Made by a program: the position numbers and the translations under genes
Origin: Phytophthora colocasiae
Taxonomy: Eukaryota; Oomycota; Peronosporomycetes; Peronosporales; Peronosporaceae
Direction: 5' to 3'
Length of the DNA stretch: 64,000 bases
Assembly: GCA_018806915.1 (NCBI GenBank)
Contig: JAGKQI010000004.1
Span: 124,001-188,000, forward strand
Shown here: positions 9,901-19,598 of the stretch, piece by piece
Numbering within the stretch: the stretch's first letter is position 1
Layout: the number at the start of each line of letters is the position of its first letter
The notes under the pieces: generated by a model
The model's input: only the letters and a program-made list of their open reading frames with translations
Database searches by the model: none
Told to the model about the DNA's origin: nothing

Positions 9901-10180
9901 TCATTTTTCGAATGACAATGTGAGGTAGCTTCTGACACGTGAACCGATGGGCTTTCGACAGAATTTTCAAACCTGTTGGGGATTTATATGCGTCTTTCTA
10001 TCCTCCTTGAATAATACCCGTCTATCATCCCATCGCCGATCTGTTAGGAAAGTGGACTGATCCAGACACCATACAATAATCTTCATGCGGAGTTCTGGAG
10101 CGCTGATGAGTTTGCTGGATATTAAATCCTGTACAATATATTATTCTGTAGGATACAGAATACCGGGTTAGAGGGGTTAA

Positions 10181-10514
10181 GAAGGATGCCGAATGGGTAT
10201 GGCGTGTCGAGCACGAGAATGCGTTCACTTGTATCAAGGATAGCCTGCTTCAGGCACCGATACTGGCGTTGCCAGACCCCGATCGTCCGTTTATCGTCGT
10301 CTGTGACGCCTCGGACTTTGCCATCGGCAGTGCTTTGCTACAAGCGGACGCCGAAGGGCGCGAACGCGTCATTGCGTTTGAGTCTCGGCAGCTCAAGGCT
10401 GCTGAGAAGAACTATCCAGTTCATGACAAGGAGCTGCTTGCGATGAAGTACGCTCTCGTCAAATTCAGGGTTCACCTGCTCGGCTCCAAGCCATTCGTGA
10501 TCTACACGGATCAT
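10181..10514 (+). pseudogene. G1a Pol continued: RNase H start (truncated)
   Basis: The frame picks up the G1 pol sequence exactly where it stopped at the piggyBac insertion. It reads KKDAEWVWRVEHENAF and the RNase H segment PFIVVCDASDFAIGSALLQ, VIAFESRQLKAAEKNYPVHD and KPFVIYTDH. The match to G1b ends with TACACGGATCAT at 10514. From 10515 the sequence is internal Copia C2. Integrase and everything downstream are lost. Confidence 0.85.
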
Positions 10515-11838
10515 CGACGATGACGACTACATCGCGTTTGCAGTCTCCATGTCGACAGCGTGTGGAATGTCGTCGGGCAAGAAGTTTCAAGGCTCATGGG
10601 CGATCGACAGTGGTGCAACCCACCACATTTGCAACGACAAGTCCAAGTTCATCGACATCAACTTGCGCGACGAAGGCGAACTCACAGTTGCCAACGGTCA
10701 AACGGCCAAGATTTTGGGAGTTGGTACCGTTGTGCAACAAGTGATTCTGCCCAACCGGAGTGTGCGCGACGTCCGAATCGAAGATGCTCTCTACGTGCCG
10801 AGTATGAACAAGAACCTGCTATCTGTGCCTCAGATCAACCGAAGTGGAGACTTCAAGGTGGTGTTTGACGGCTCCGAGATGCACATTGCGCGCAAGTCGT
10901 CGAAGAAGATCGTTGCTTCCGCAGACCTGATCGACGGACTCTACTGGCTACGAGTACCAAAGGGTTCTGCCAATTCGACGACTACGGCCTCGATCAACAG
11001 TGTCGATCTTCATGCGCGGATGGGTCATGCTCCGAACGACGTGCTACGGAAGATGGTTTCGAGCGGCATGGTGACGGGCGCAAAAATGCCGACCTCATCA
11101 AAGAACTCAAGCGGATGCCGCGGGTGTCAGCAAGGGAAGATGGTCCAAAAACCCTTTCCGAGTAACCCGGACAAGCCCAAGTACAAGCCATTCGAGTTCC
11201 TGCACTTCGACCTTTGTGGCCCCATGATGAAAAAGTCGCTTGGTGGCAGCAAGTATCTACTGCTGATCACTGACGAAGCCAGCGGCTGCATGACGGGATT
11301 CTGTTTGCGCGCTAAGTCGGAGAGTGAAGACTGTCTGCGCAAGTTCATCGCTAGAGTAGAGCGCCAATTCGATGCCAGGGTCAAGTTCGTGCGTCATGAC
11401 GGTGCCAAGGAGTTCGCGACCAACTCGCTTAAGGCCTTTTACGACAATCATGGCATTGAAGTCCAGCCGACGGTTCGATATGCGCATCAGACGAATGCTA
11501 CTGCGGAACGCGCCAACCGGACGATTGTGACTATCGGGCGCAGCATGCTTCACTTCGCACGTTTGGACAAGACGTTTTGGGCGGAAGCGGCGATGACGGC
11601 AATTTACATCAAGAATCGACTGCCGTCACCCAAGGTCCCAGGGAAGACGCCGTTTGAGATTGTGTACAAGAGGAAGCCCAACGTGAAGCACATGCGCGTT
11701 TTCGGGTGCAAGGCCTACGTCCTGACGCCGAAGGAGAAGCGACTCAAGTGGGACCCCAAGGCTCGTGAAGGAATTTTCATGGGCTATGAAGAGCGTTCAA
11801 GGCGTATCGCGTTTATGACATCGAGGCGGGCCAGGTAG
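10515..11838 (+). pseudogene. C2c protease and integrase
   Basis: Protease is marked by [15 protein letters not shown] with catalytic DSGAT. Integrase has the HHCC region (ARMGHAPND ... CRGCQQGK), then the catalytic core with Asp in [10 protein letters not shown], Asp in VRHDGAKEFATN and Glu in [13 protein letters not shown]. The conserved LPSPKVPGKTPFEIVYKRKP and VFGCKAYVL follow. A 1-bp change near 11800 (after GIFMGYEERS) shifts the frame and causes the stop at 11838. Translation of the following RT frame continues the protein. Confidence 0.87.
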
Positions 11839-13735
11839 TGATTTCTCGCGATGTCACTTTCGACGAATCGACCTTCGACAACGCCAATGTTGTTGTGGAT
11901 GATGATGAAGATGTCGAAGATGCTGCGGATATCCTTGAAGACCTCGAGATTTCGAACGACCATGGAACGCGTGAATTCAAGCAGGCGGGGAAACGCAAGG
12001 CTCGTTCTAATGCTGAGGATCGTGAACATGTTCGTCGACCGCGTCGCAGCGCTGGATTAGAAGAAGCAAGCGCTCCGGACTCTGACCATCAAGAAGCCAA
12101 ATCTGAAGACAATGATGATGATGACTCGACTCAGCCGATGTACTGGCGTGCGAGTGCCAATGCAGTGGAGACGAGTGACAGCGCCGAGCCGAAGACGTTC
12201 CAAGATGCTGTGAGCGGCGAAGACCAAGTCCACTGGCGGAAGGCGATCCGAGCAGAACTCAAGTCGATGCGACTTCGTGGAGTGTTTCGTGGCGCCAAAT
12301 TACCGAACAACCAACGCGCGGTCGGAACCAAGTGGGTGTTCAAGATCAAGCGTAAAGCCGACGGGTCCATCGAGAAGTACAAGGCTCGACTCGTCGCGAA
12401 AGGATTTGTGCAGAAGCATGGCATCGACTACACCGAGACGTTTTCGCCGGTGGTCAAGTACGTCACGCTGCGAATGATCATCGCTGTGGCCAAGTTCTTC
12501 AATTGGCCTCTCGACCAACTTGATGTTGTCACGGCGTTCCTGTACGGCTTGATGAAGGAGAAGGTGTTCTGCAGTGTTCCAGAAGGCGTGGAACTTGATG
12601 ACGGCTACGACTGCGTGGAACTGCTCAAGGCGATCTACGGTCTCAAGCAAGCTTCTCGAGTGTGGAATGAGACTTTTGATGAGTATGTGCGCTCCATCGG
12701 ATTTCGCGTTTCGAGCTACGATCCGTGCCTCTACATCAAGATTGTCGATGGTGACTGCGTTCTGATGCTGGTGTACGTCGACGATGTTTTGGTGACCGGA
12801 AGCTCTTCGACGATCATTGCTGAAGTCAAGAAACAGCTCAAGGCACGATTCGAGATGACCGACAGCGGCAAATGTTCCTTCATTCTGGGGATTGAGGTGG
12901 TCGACAATGCGGATGGCAGTGTCACATTGAGTCAAGCTCGCTACATCAACGACATCCTGGAGCGCTTTGGCATGCAGAACTGCAAACCTGCTGCCAGTCC
13001 AGTCGACCTCAGCATGAAGCTCGTTGCCAGTGACGTCTCGACCAAGTTGGATGCGCCGTTCCGCGAAGCTGTCGGTGCTCTCATGCACTTGATGACGTCG
13101 ACTCGCCCGGACATTGCTTTTGCAGTTGGTTACGTTTCGCGCTTCATGGAGAATCCTCAAGTCGAGCACTGGATTGCAGTCAAGCGCATCTTCCGTTACC
13201 TTCAGGGCACCAAGTCGCATGGACTCCGTTTTCGCCGACCAAGGGAATCGACTTTCGTGGCTATTCGGATGCAGACTGGGCTGGTGACCACAGTGACCGC
13301 AAGTCGACTTCAGGCTACCTGTTTCAAGTTCTTGGCGGACCTGTGTCGTGGGGATCCAAGAAGCAATCGAGTGTGTCTCTTTCCACGAGTGAAGCCGAGT
13401 ACATTGCGCTCAGTCTGGCAATCCAAGAAGGCAAGTGGGTGCACAAGCTTCTGTGTGAGATCCTTGACGCTGCAGGCGAAGACATCCCGGATCTGAAGAT
13501 TTTCGAAGACAATCAGTCGTGCATCAAGATGACGAAAAACCCTGTGAACCATGGCCGCGCGAAGCACATCGACATCAAGTACCACCACATCCGTGATGAA
13601 GTCAAGCGCGGTGAAGTGATCGTCGAGTACTGCGAGACCACGACCATGCTGGCCGACATCTTGACCAAGGGACTCGGCGGACCTCGTCACAAGGACTTAA
13701 CGACGGCTCTTGGCGTTCAAGCGTGTTCGCATTGA
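11820..13735 (+). pseudogene. C2c reverse transcriptase and RNase H
   Basis: The frame starts after the shift with VISRDVTFDESTF and an acidic linker, then Copia RT: GTKWVFKIKRKADGSIEKYK, ARLVAKGFVQKHGIDYTETF, AIYGLKQASRVWNE and catalytic YVDD near 12774. A second frame change at about 13235 leads to RNase H: WGSKKQSSVSLSTSEAEYIA, FEDNQSCIKM, RAKHIDIKYHHIRDEVK and MLADILTKGL. The stop is TGA at 13733-13735. A GAGAGGGGC purine tract precedes the LTR. Confidence 0.87.
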
Positions 13736-13742
13736 GAGGGGC

Positions 13743-14024
13743 TGTTGCAGGTGATCCAATACGATCCCGCAATGATTACGGTAAGATGTTTACGCCACCG
13801 ATGATTAGACGAGTAGGATGATTGGACGAGTACAGAATGTTGGTGATTGGATGCACCAAATGATTGGATGCAGACCAGGTAGAGAAAACAGTGTAAGCTC
13901 ATATCAATCAATCACTTCTGAATTTCCATTCTACCCCTCAAGTGACTTCCCTCGCCTCGACCTCCTCGCACCAAGCTTCGGCAGTCCTCCCCTCGCAAGA
14001 CAACCTCTACCACGACCTTCTTCA
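13743..14024 (+). repeat. 3' LTR of Copia C2c (282 bp)
   Basis: It starts TGTTGCAGGTGATCC and ends ACGACCTTCTTCA, and is preceded by the purine tract GAGAGGGGC. The same 282-bp LTR occurs at 16545 (solo, minus), 41410, 44498 (minus), 48802 (minus, 281 bp) and 50303. The right flank is CAGTC. The left flank of the element is lost, so the duplication is untestable. Confidence 0.93.
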
Positions 14025-15231
14025 CAGTCCTCCAGCCAAGAAGCAACGCACCAGCAGCTCGTCTCCGTCCCCCGCGCCCAGCAAACTGGCTTACAAGTTT
14101 GACTACCACGCGACACTCCCAAGCCCATCAAGAACGACATCAATAAGATCCTCACGGAGGCTACCGATCGTGGCAAGGCTCCGTTCCGTCTCGCGTATCC
14201 ATGGTCCCAGCAACGCGCCTGGTACGACCCCAGCGAATATCCCGACCTCTATCTTTCGCACTACCGTTTCTGGATGAGACACCGCTCCGTCTTCTTCGAC
14301 TGCGCGCTCTACGCACCCACCGACAAGGCCGGCGCCCGGCGCAAACAGAAATCCGCCGCCGTTTAAGCTCGGTTTCGTTTCATCAGCAAGAACATCGAGA
14401 CCTTCGGCTACTACGACTTCCTCGACCGTCTAGAGAATGGCACTCACGACACGCTCATGTGGTACGGAGGCGAGGCCGCCACTCACTCAGCCGCAGCCGC
14501 CAAGGCCCAGTCCGGCTCCTCCGCTCCCGCTCAATCTGACCTCGCAACACTCTTTCGCCGTGACCGTTCTCGTTATGAGCGTACTGTCGCCCGCGCCCTC
14601 GACCCTCTCTCCGTGGACGAAGACAGCTACTATTCCGTTCCTGATCTTCTCGAGCAGACTCAAGCACTGGATCCCACTCGCCAACCCTATCTCCGCCTCT
14701 CCGACGTTGCCTTGGCCCGCATCGTGCTTGACGTCAACGGTGGATCTCCTCCGACCGCAAGCTAAGTCGGCAACAGGTCCAGCGGCGTCTGGAAGCGCCT
14801 CCTCTCCGACCGTACCCTCCGTCCCGTCCAGATCGACGTGGCCAAGCGCGTCTTGAAAGGTACGCACACCGTGGCCTTCGACGACAAGCCCTTCAAGCTC
14901 TCCGATCAAGGTGACGACGACTCCGATTACGAAGACGAAGACACGGGTGCGCCCACGATTCTTCCTCCGTCCCCGCCCATCGGCGGAGCTTACTCGGCCG
15001 AAGACTCCGACCAAGAAGAAGGCTCCGACGAAGAACAAGAGGATCCTTCCCAAGAAGATGAAGAAGAAGACGAAGAAGAAGATAAGGAGACAAGCAACGG
15101 TCCCGACGACGACAAGTCCAGCGATTACCACGGCTCCGGCGAAGACAAGCCTCGCTCTACCAAGAAGGAAGACAAGCCCAAGAAGTCGTCCTCCGAAGAC
15201 AAGAAGCCCTCGTCCGAGTCGAAGAAGACGG
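14025..15231 (+). pseudogene. Unrecognised coding remnant with an acidic/lysine-rich C-terminus
   Basis: One plus-strand frame (codon starts at positions divisible by 3) reads through about 14106-15231 with only two stops (TAA near 14364 and TAA at 14763). A frame change near 14110 links it to an upstream Ser/Pro-rich start (PKKQRTSSSSPSPAP). The middle looks like a folded domain (FRLAYPWSQQRAWYDP, YPDLYLSHYRFWMRHRSVFF, NIETFGYYDFLDRLENGTHD, SRYERTVARALDPLS). The end is a long Asp/Glu then Lys/Ser tail. I do not recognise the family. It may be a host gene fragment or an accessory ORF of a retroelement. Codon-level conservation despite few stops suggests recent loss. Confidence 0.5.
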
Positions 15232-15585
15232 AATATCATCGATCAACGGCATCGGGTAACAGTCCTTTACCGTCACAGCGTTCAACTTGCGATAATCTAT
15301 ACAGAATCGGATACCACCGTCCGGTTTCCTTATCATGAGAACAGGACTCGCCCACGGACTGTTCGACTGACGGATCAGTCCAGCGTCCAAGTACTGCTGT
15401 ATCTCCGCTTCCATCACCTCTCCTTCCGCTCTGGACACCCGGTACGGTTGCTGTTTGATGGGCCGACTATCGCCCGTGTCAATCTCAAAGTGTAGCTGCT
15501 CCGTCCGTCCCGGCATAGCCGAAGACTCGATGAACTGGTCACTAAAGTTGTCTAGCTCTACTTCAAATATTCGCTTCTGTTCCAG
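15232..15585 (-). pseudogene. Fragment of a G3-family reverse transcriptase
   Basis: The minus strand matches G3b RT (about 61240-61610 in the plus orientation): [57 protein letters not shown] and [12 protein letters not shown]. Both ends are abrupt. On the left it joins the preceding pseudogene inside ATATCATCGATCAACGGC; on the right it joins G2 gag near 15585. No LTR or terminal structure is present, so this looks like a rearrangement product rather than an insertion. Confidence 0.8.
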
Positions 15586-16921
15586 ATCAGACCGCGCCGA
15601 CAACTAATTCCACGGGATCGAACAACAAGCTGGACGACTACTTCCAAATGGCGATGGATCGTTTCTTAAAGGAACGGAGTCTCACGACACCCCGAATGCC
15701 GATCAAAGGGGAGTTGGATGTTGATATGGAGTCCGTTACGGCCTCAGACCTTAATACATGGGAATACAATGCAGACGATCTGGGTATACCAGGTTCCGGT
15801 GGACAGATGTTGAGTCAAGCAGCGATCGCATCTGCAGTGATTGGTCAAGGAGGATCGGCGATGATCTAGCAGGTCTAGATCTCAGCGATATCGGATCTGA
15901 AAGATTTTGCGGGTAAAGACCTAGATAAAGATCGCGCCCGGGCCAGGATTGGTAAGATCAAGTCGGCGTTCCTGCCCGATCAGGCCACGGAGAAGAAATG
16001 CCTCACGTTTGCAGATCTGATGGTTGGACCAGCGAATAACTGGTACCGACAGCTCAGTCGAACGACGAAAACCAAGTGGGCGGACCTGTTGGACAGTTTT
16101 CAGACCCAGTATTGTGAGTTAGGTATGTCGGTCGCGTGGCAATACTATCACGCTCTCAAGCGATCGGTAGAGATCCCTCTCGATTATCTCTACCGGCTCA
16201 ACGTGGCGGCTTTACGTGCTAGACTGAAGATCAAGGACGGGAGCCCTAAGGCCCGCCGGGAACATGTGGACCATTATATGGAGACACTGGGAGACCCTGA
16301 GTTAGCTGATCGGTTAACCCTACTCCGACTGAGCGACGTCGACGAGCTGGAGGAAGTACTTCGTGCCCGGGAACGGGCGAAAAGCAGACAGCGCAAATCC
16401 GCGTTTGGATCGAAGTATAGACGAAAGGCACCGGCCAGTGCCCCGGCAGCACCCGCCCGGGCGGTAGTACGGGCGATCCAAACCCAAGATCCGAGCTTGG
16501 AATCGGAAGAAATATCCGGATCGGACGAATCCGATTCTGAAGGCTGAAGAAGGTCGTGGTAGAGGTTGTCTTGCGAGGGGAGGACTGCCGAAGCTTGGGG
16601 CGAGGAGGCCGAGGCGAGGGAAGTCACTTGAGGGGTAGAATGGAAATTCAGAAGTGATTGATTGATATGAGCTTACACTGTTTTCTCTACCTGGTCTGCA
16701 TCCAATCATTTGGTGCATCCAATCACCAACATTCTGTACTCGTCCAATCATCCTACTCGTCTAATCATCGGTGGCGTAAACATCTTACCGTAATCATTGC
16801 GGGATCGTATTGGATCACCTGCAACAAAGGCGATCTCCGGAGAATATACCTTGCCGCAACTGAAGACAAGCAGACCGGTACTGGAGGCGCCTCCCACCAG
16901 CCGGATCAGACACGATCGCAC
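15586..16921 (+). pseudogene. Fragment of G2-family gag, split by a solo C2 LTR
   Basis: The plus-strand sequence matches minus-strand G2 gag (about 38010-39090): LDDYFQMAMDRFLKERS, PIKGELDVDMESVTASD, LTFADLMVGP, KTKWADLLDSFQTQY, AWQYYHALKRS, LDYLYRLNVAALRARLKIKD and AKSRQRKSAFGSKYR. Two stops lie near 15867-15876 and there are small indels. It has a single copy of the KLDDYF unit that is duplicated in G2. The solo LTR at 16545-16826 interrupts it within SEG-DLRRIYL. Similarity ends at 16921. Confidence 0.8.
16545..16826 (-). repeat. Solo LTR of Copia C2 (282 bp) with 5-bp target duplication
   Basis: It reads TGAAGAAGGTCG...CACCTGCAACA on the plus strand, the reverse complement of the C2 LTR. 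The flanks AAGGC (16540-16544) and AAGGC (16827-16831) are an exact 5-bp target duplication. It is a full-length LTR with no internal sequence, the usual product of LTR-LTR recombination. It sits in the G2 gag fragment, so the C2 insertion came after that fragment was in place. Confidence 0.93.
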
Positions 16922-17123
16922 TGTTGCAACTGGTGAAGTGTAGAGGGGTGTCGCGAAGAGAAGACCAGTCAGTGGGGTAGGAAAGAAATTGAAAAGTGTC
17001 ATTAACGATTAGGCGCTTACTTTGCTCACTAAGTTCTCGTTACTCAGCCCTCCTTCTTACGTAACCTGTCCAGAACGACGTCATTCGAGAAATCATCTCG
17101 CGTCACTCGAGCAGTCGTCGCTC
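16922..17123 (-). repeat. Possible diverged Copia-type LTR fragment
   Basis: The sequence starts TGTTGCAACTGG exactly where G2 gag similarity ends. In minus orientation it contains CACTTTTCAATTTCTTTCC, which aligns with the TCACTTCTGAATTTCC region of the C2 LTR at a comparable position, and flanking blocks are loosely similar. It ends where the G3a LTR begins at 17124. The identification is tentative: no partner LTR and no duplication were found. Confidence 0.3.
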
Positions 17124-17688
17124 TGTCACGAGTGAAAACGGTGGCCACCGTCTCGGGCACGGTCCCGACCGTTCCCCCTCTGAAACCCGACCCACGACCT
17201 TGTGGAAGACCATATGTATGGCGAAGAGCTGTTTGAGCCGGCCCCGGTCGCAGCCAGCACGAGGGTGAATGCGCGCCGCTATTGCTAGGGAAACGAAGTC
17301 TGCGCGGTCAAGAAAGAGCGTGGAGCATGCGCCAGGTTGCGTGTGAGCTGATGCCAAGGACGGAAGACACGGACTAGAGCTACGCTGGGCTTAACAGCGC
17401 CCATATGCGTGAGGAAGGGGTGAGAGGTACCGTCGAGGAGATACGGACCCGGGAAGGACAAGGAAGAGGACTATGGAGGACGTGAGACGTTGGAAAACAG
17501 TGAAGGAAGGGCGTGCTGGTGGGGGTCAGTCGTGAATTTACCTTGGGCACCGCAGCACAAGCCCCAAGTCAAAGAATAATCGCTTTTATTTTTCTTTACT
17601 TTTGTGGTGCGCTTTTATAGCTCTACCGTTCCGTTCTACTTGTAACCCGCAGCGTCTACCGTCGGGACGCTAAGACCGACTCGCGACA
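17124..17688 (+). repeat. 5' LTR of Gypsy G3a (565 bp)
   Basis: It starts TGTCACGAGTGAAAACGG and ends GACCGACTCGCGACA, giving inverted TGTCnCGAGT/ACTCGCGACA ends. It aligns to the 575-bp G3b LTR (55628-56202). A primer-site-like TGGTGGAGAAGCAGG starts two bases after the LTR, at 17691. GTCAGTCGTGAATTTACCTTGGG near 17525 may lie at a promoter. The leader from 17689 to 17979 has no convincing gene. Confidence 0.9.
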
Positions 17689-17979
17689 CATGGTGGAGAA
17701 GCAGGCTACGGCATTTGTTGTCAAGTAAGAGCAAGTCGGAAGAGCCCGTGGAGTTGAAGAACCCGGCGTGTACGCGGTCTGGTATCGAGTCCAGACGGTC
17801 ACGCTTGAGAAGCAAAGCGAGGGCGCCGGGGCGCGGAATTCCCGAGTTTGTGAGTTCCCATGGAACAGAAGTTGGAGTATCGGGAGTATTATTCGGAAGT
17901 GTAAAGGTCAGAAGTGGAAGACGTTCCGGAAGAATTGGAAGTGAAGCGTTGGGGAATTGAAGTATTGGAAGTTTGAAGA

Positions 17980-19598
17980 ATGTCCGGGATTATAAGAAGA
18001 GAGGAAGGGAAGGGTACCCCAGGCCGAGGGAACAGTGGTCGTGGGGGTGGACGGGCCGGAGGTCAGAAGACCGTCCGGGTCCTGTCCGAAGTGGAGCGAC
18101 TGGAAGAGGAAGAACGGTCGCGCCAAGCAGAGGCTTCGCGTAGTGGCAGTGGAGATGCCCCGCTTAGCCTAGAGAGGAGAACTGAAGAAGAAAAAGATGA
18201 TGAACCTTCGGTGGCAGTCAGCACGGCCGCTGGTCGCGAGACGCTGAGGCAGGAGATGAAAGATGATCTCCTGATTGCTGGTGCTGACGCCGGCGATGAG
18301 GAAGAGAAGCCGGACGAGCCGGAACCCGCCGACGAGGAAGACGAGAAGGAAGAAGTAACGGAGGAGCCGACCGTGGAGAGTACGGTCCCGAGCGCTCCAT
18401 TGATGGATCCGGTGTATGGTTCGGCACGGCTGGCTGCTTTCTACGCTGGTCAGCAGATGTACGAAGGTTACCCGGACTATGACGCCTATGAACGTGCGCA
18501 CATGATGTACCCTACGGAAGAACCGGTGATGAAGGAGGAAGTAGTCGAAGAAGTACCTATGAGGGCGCCTACAGGGTTTATCTCGAAGTACACGGGAACG
18601 GAGAAGCGTCGCACGGACCGTCCCTTTGGATGGGGTTGGGGAGCTCTGAGCGAGGACCCGTATGAGGTGAAGACGGAGACGGCTGCGCCGTTCGCATTTG
18701 ATCAGCTAGGCGTACCGCCCAGTCTGCGGTGACTGCTGCGTCGTCGGCTCCACCGGTGACCGGACCACAACCAGGAATAATGGCTCCTATAGGCGTTCAG
18801 TCGCCTGCGATCCAACCAGTGAGTACACCCAGACAGGCGTCTCTTCGTACGAGCGTGCCTCGGGTGCCATCCCTGGCTGGAACCCAGACGAATGTCTCTC
18901 GGACCGCTTACGCTGCGCCGGCGCAAGGATGGAGATAGCCTACTGTCCCTCCTGTGCCGACGAGGACTGTGGCTTATGGACAGTACGGTGGTGGGTATGG
19001 CGTTCCTAGACCGCCTCCGCCGCCCAGGATCTACGACCTAACGCAGAAGATGTCGAACGTGATGAAGGTGTTGCCTATGTTCTATTCAGACACGGCCACT
19101 GTGGAGAAGGCGCGTGACTTCTGGGAGCTGTTCGAGGCGCACACAGGACAGTTGCCCGACCGAGAACGGTTGTTGGTGTTCCGTTAGAAGCTGAAAGGAT
19201 GCGAGGCGGAACGGTGGTGGAGCAACTCCAGGATCAAAACATTCGCTACTCTCAGGGTTCGATTCCACAACCAATTCCTGAGTAGGACGGCTGACGAGCT
19301 TTGGGATCGGTTGCATACTACTAAGAGACAGAGGGGTGAATCGGTGGAAGAGTGGGGCGATCGAGTCACGGACTTATGCGACTCACTCGACTATCCTAAC
19401 CCGCAGATGCCCGTCGAGGTCTCAGGAACCGACGAATGCTGGCAGCCTTGATTCAAGTCCGGCCCGTGACATTCCCGAGGTAGTGGTTGATGTCGAAGGA
19501 TATGCACCGACCTAGTGAAGAAGACGAGGAGTTCTCGGACGGAGCACCTGAAAGTAACAGGAACGGTCAGTCGTCGTCCGCAGTGGACGAATTGACTC
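17980..19598 (+). pseudogene. G3a gag, 5' part (broken)
   Basis: ATG 17980 starts a frame with a Gly/Arg-rich N-terminus (GRGNSGRGGGRAGGQK), an acidic Glu-rich region and a Tyr-rich segment (YAGQQMYEGYPDYDAYERAH). Frame changes and stops follow near 18730, 18938 and 19187. The conserved capsid region can still be read: PPPPPRIYDLTQKMSNVMK, FWELFEAHTGQLPDRERL, FHNQFLSRTADELWDRL and RGESVEEWGDRVTDL. The sequence ends at 19598 where the G2 LTR starts and continues at 50671. Confidence 0.83.

Larger units (their letters stand above)
8153..10176 (-). mobile_element. piggyBac-type DNA transposon, non-autonomous derivative (2,024 bp)
   Basis: It is inserted in G1a pol and flanked on both sides by TTAA (8149-8152, 10177-10180), the target typical of piggyBac. 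The termini are inverted: CCCTTCTAACCC on the left matches CCCCTCTAACCC read inward from the right (11 of 12). Both are followed by ATTCTGTA-nnn-TACAGAAT, itself a palindrome. G1b has CTCCTTAGGAAGG at the empty site, so one substitution separates it from a TTAA target. A minus-strand coding remnant (9341-9900) resembles a piggyBac-type transposase N-terminus; the catalytic domain is absent. Orientation is taken from that remnant. Confidence 0.75.
4568..10514 (+). mobile_element. Gypsy G1a, 3'-truncated, split by a piggyBac-type element
   Basis: A plus-strand Ty3/Gypsy chromovirus of the same family as complete copy G1b (29710-37575). It has its 5' LTR, primer site, intact gag, frameshift signal and pol through RT. 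The piggyBac-type element (8153-10176) interrupts pol between RT and RNase H, and pol resumes at 10181. It stops at 10514 inside RNase H, where Copia C2c begins in mid-gene. Integrase, chromodomain and 3' LTR are missing, so no target duplication can be tested; the left flank is GGCGA. Its LTR differs from those of G1b at a number of scattered positions. Confidence 0.9.
10515..14024 (+). mobile_element. Copia C2c, 5'-truncated
   Basis: A Ty1/Copia element lacking its 5' LTR and most of gag. It begins abruptly at the end of gag ([16 protein letters not shown]) and runs through protease, integrase, RT and RNase H to a 282-bp 3' LTR (13743-14024). Compared with C2a and C2b its frames are the cleanest, with two frame changes (about 11800 and 13235). 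The 3' LTR differs from the C2a LTRs at two positions by eye. It is joined at 10514/10515 to G1a by a deletion-type junction with no LTR. Confidence 0.9.

Noticed and set aside
14487..15239. 250-residue hydrophobic minus-strand frame with apparent transmembrane segments
   Set aside because: It is the reverse of the acidic/lysine-rich tail (GAAGAC, AAGAAG repeats) of the plus-strand remnant, so hydrophobicity is a codon artefact.
19595..19598. A 5-bp target duplication for G2
   Set aside because: Only ACTC is shared exactly (GACTC left, ACTCC right). A 4-bp duplication, or a 5-bp one with a later change, cannot be told apart.
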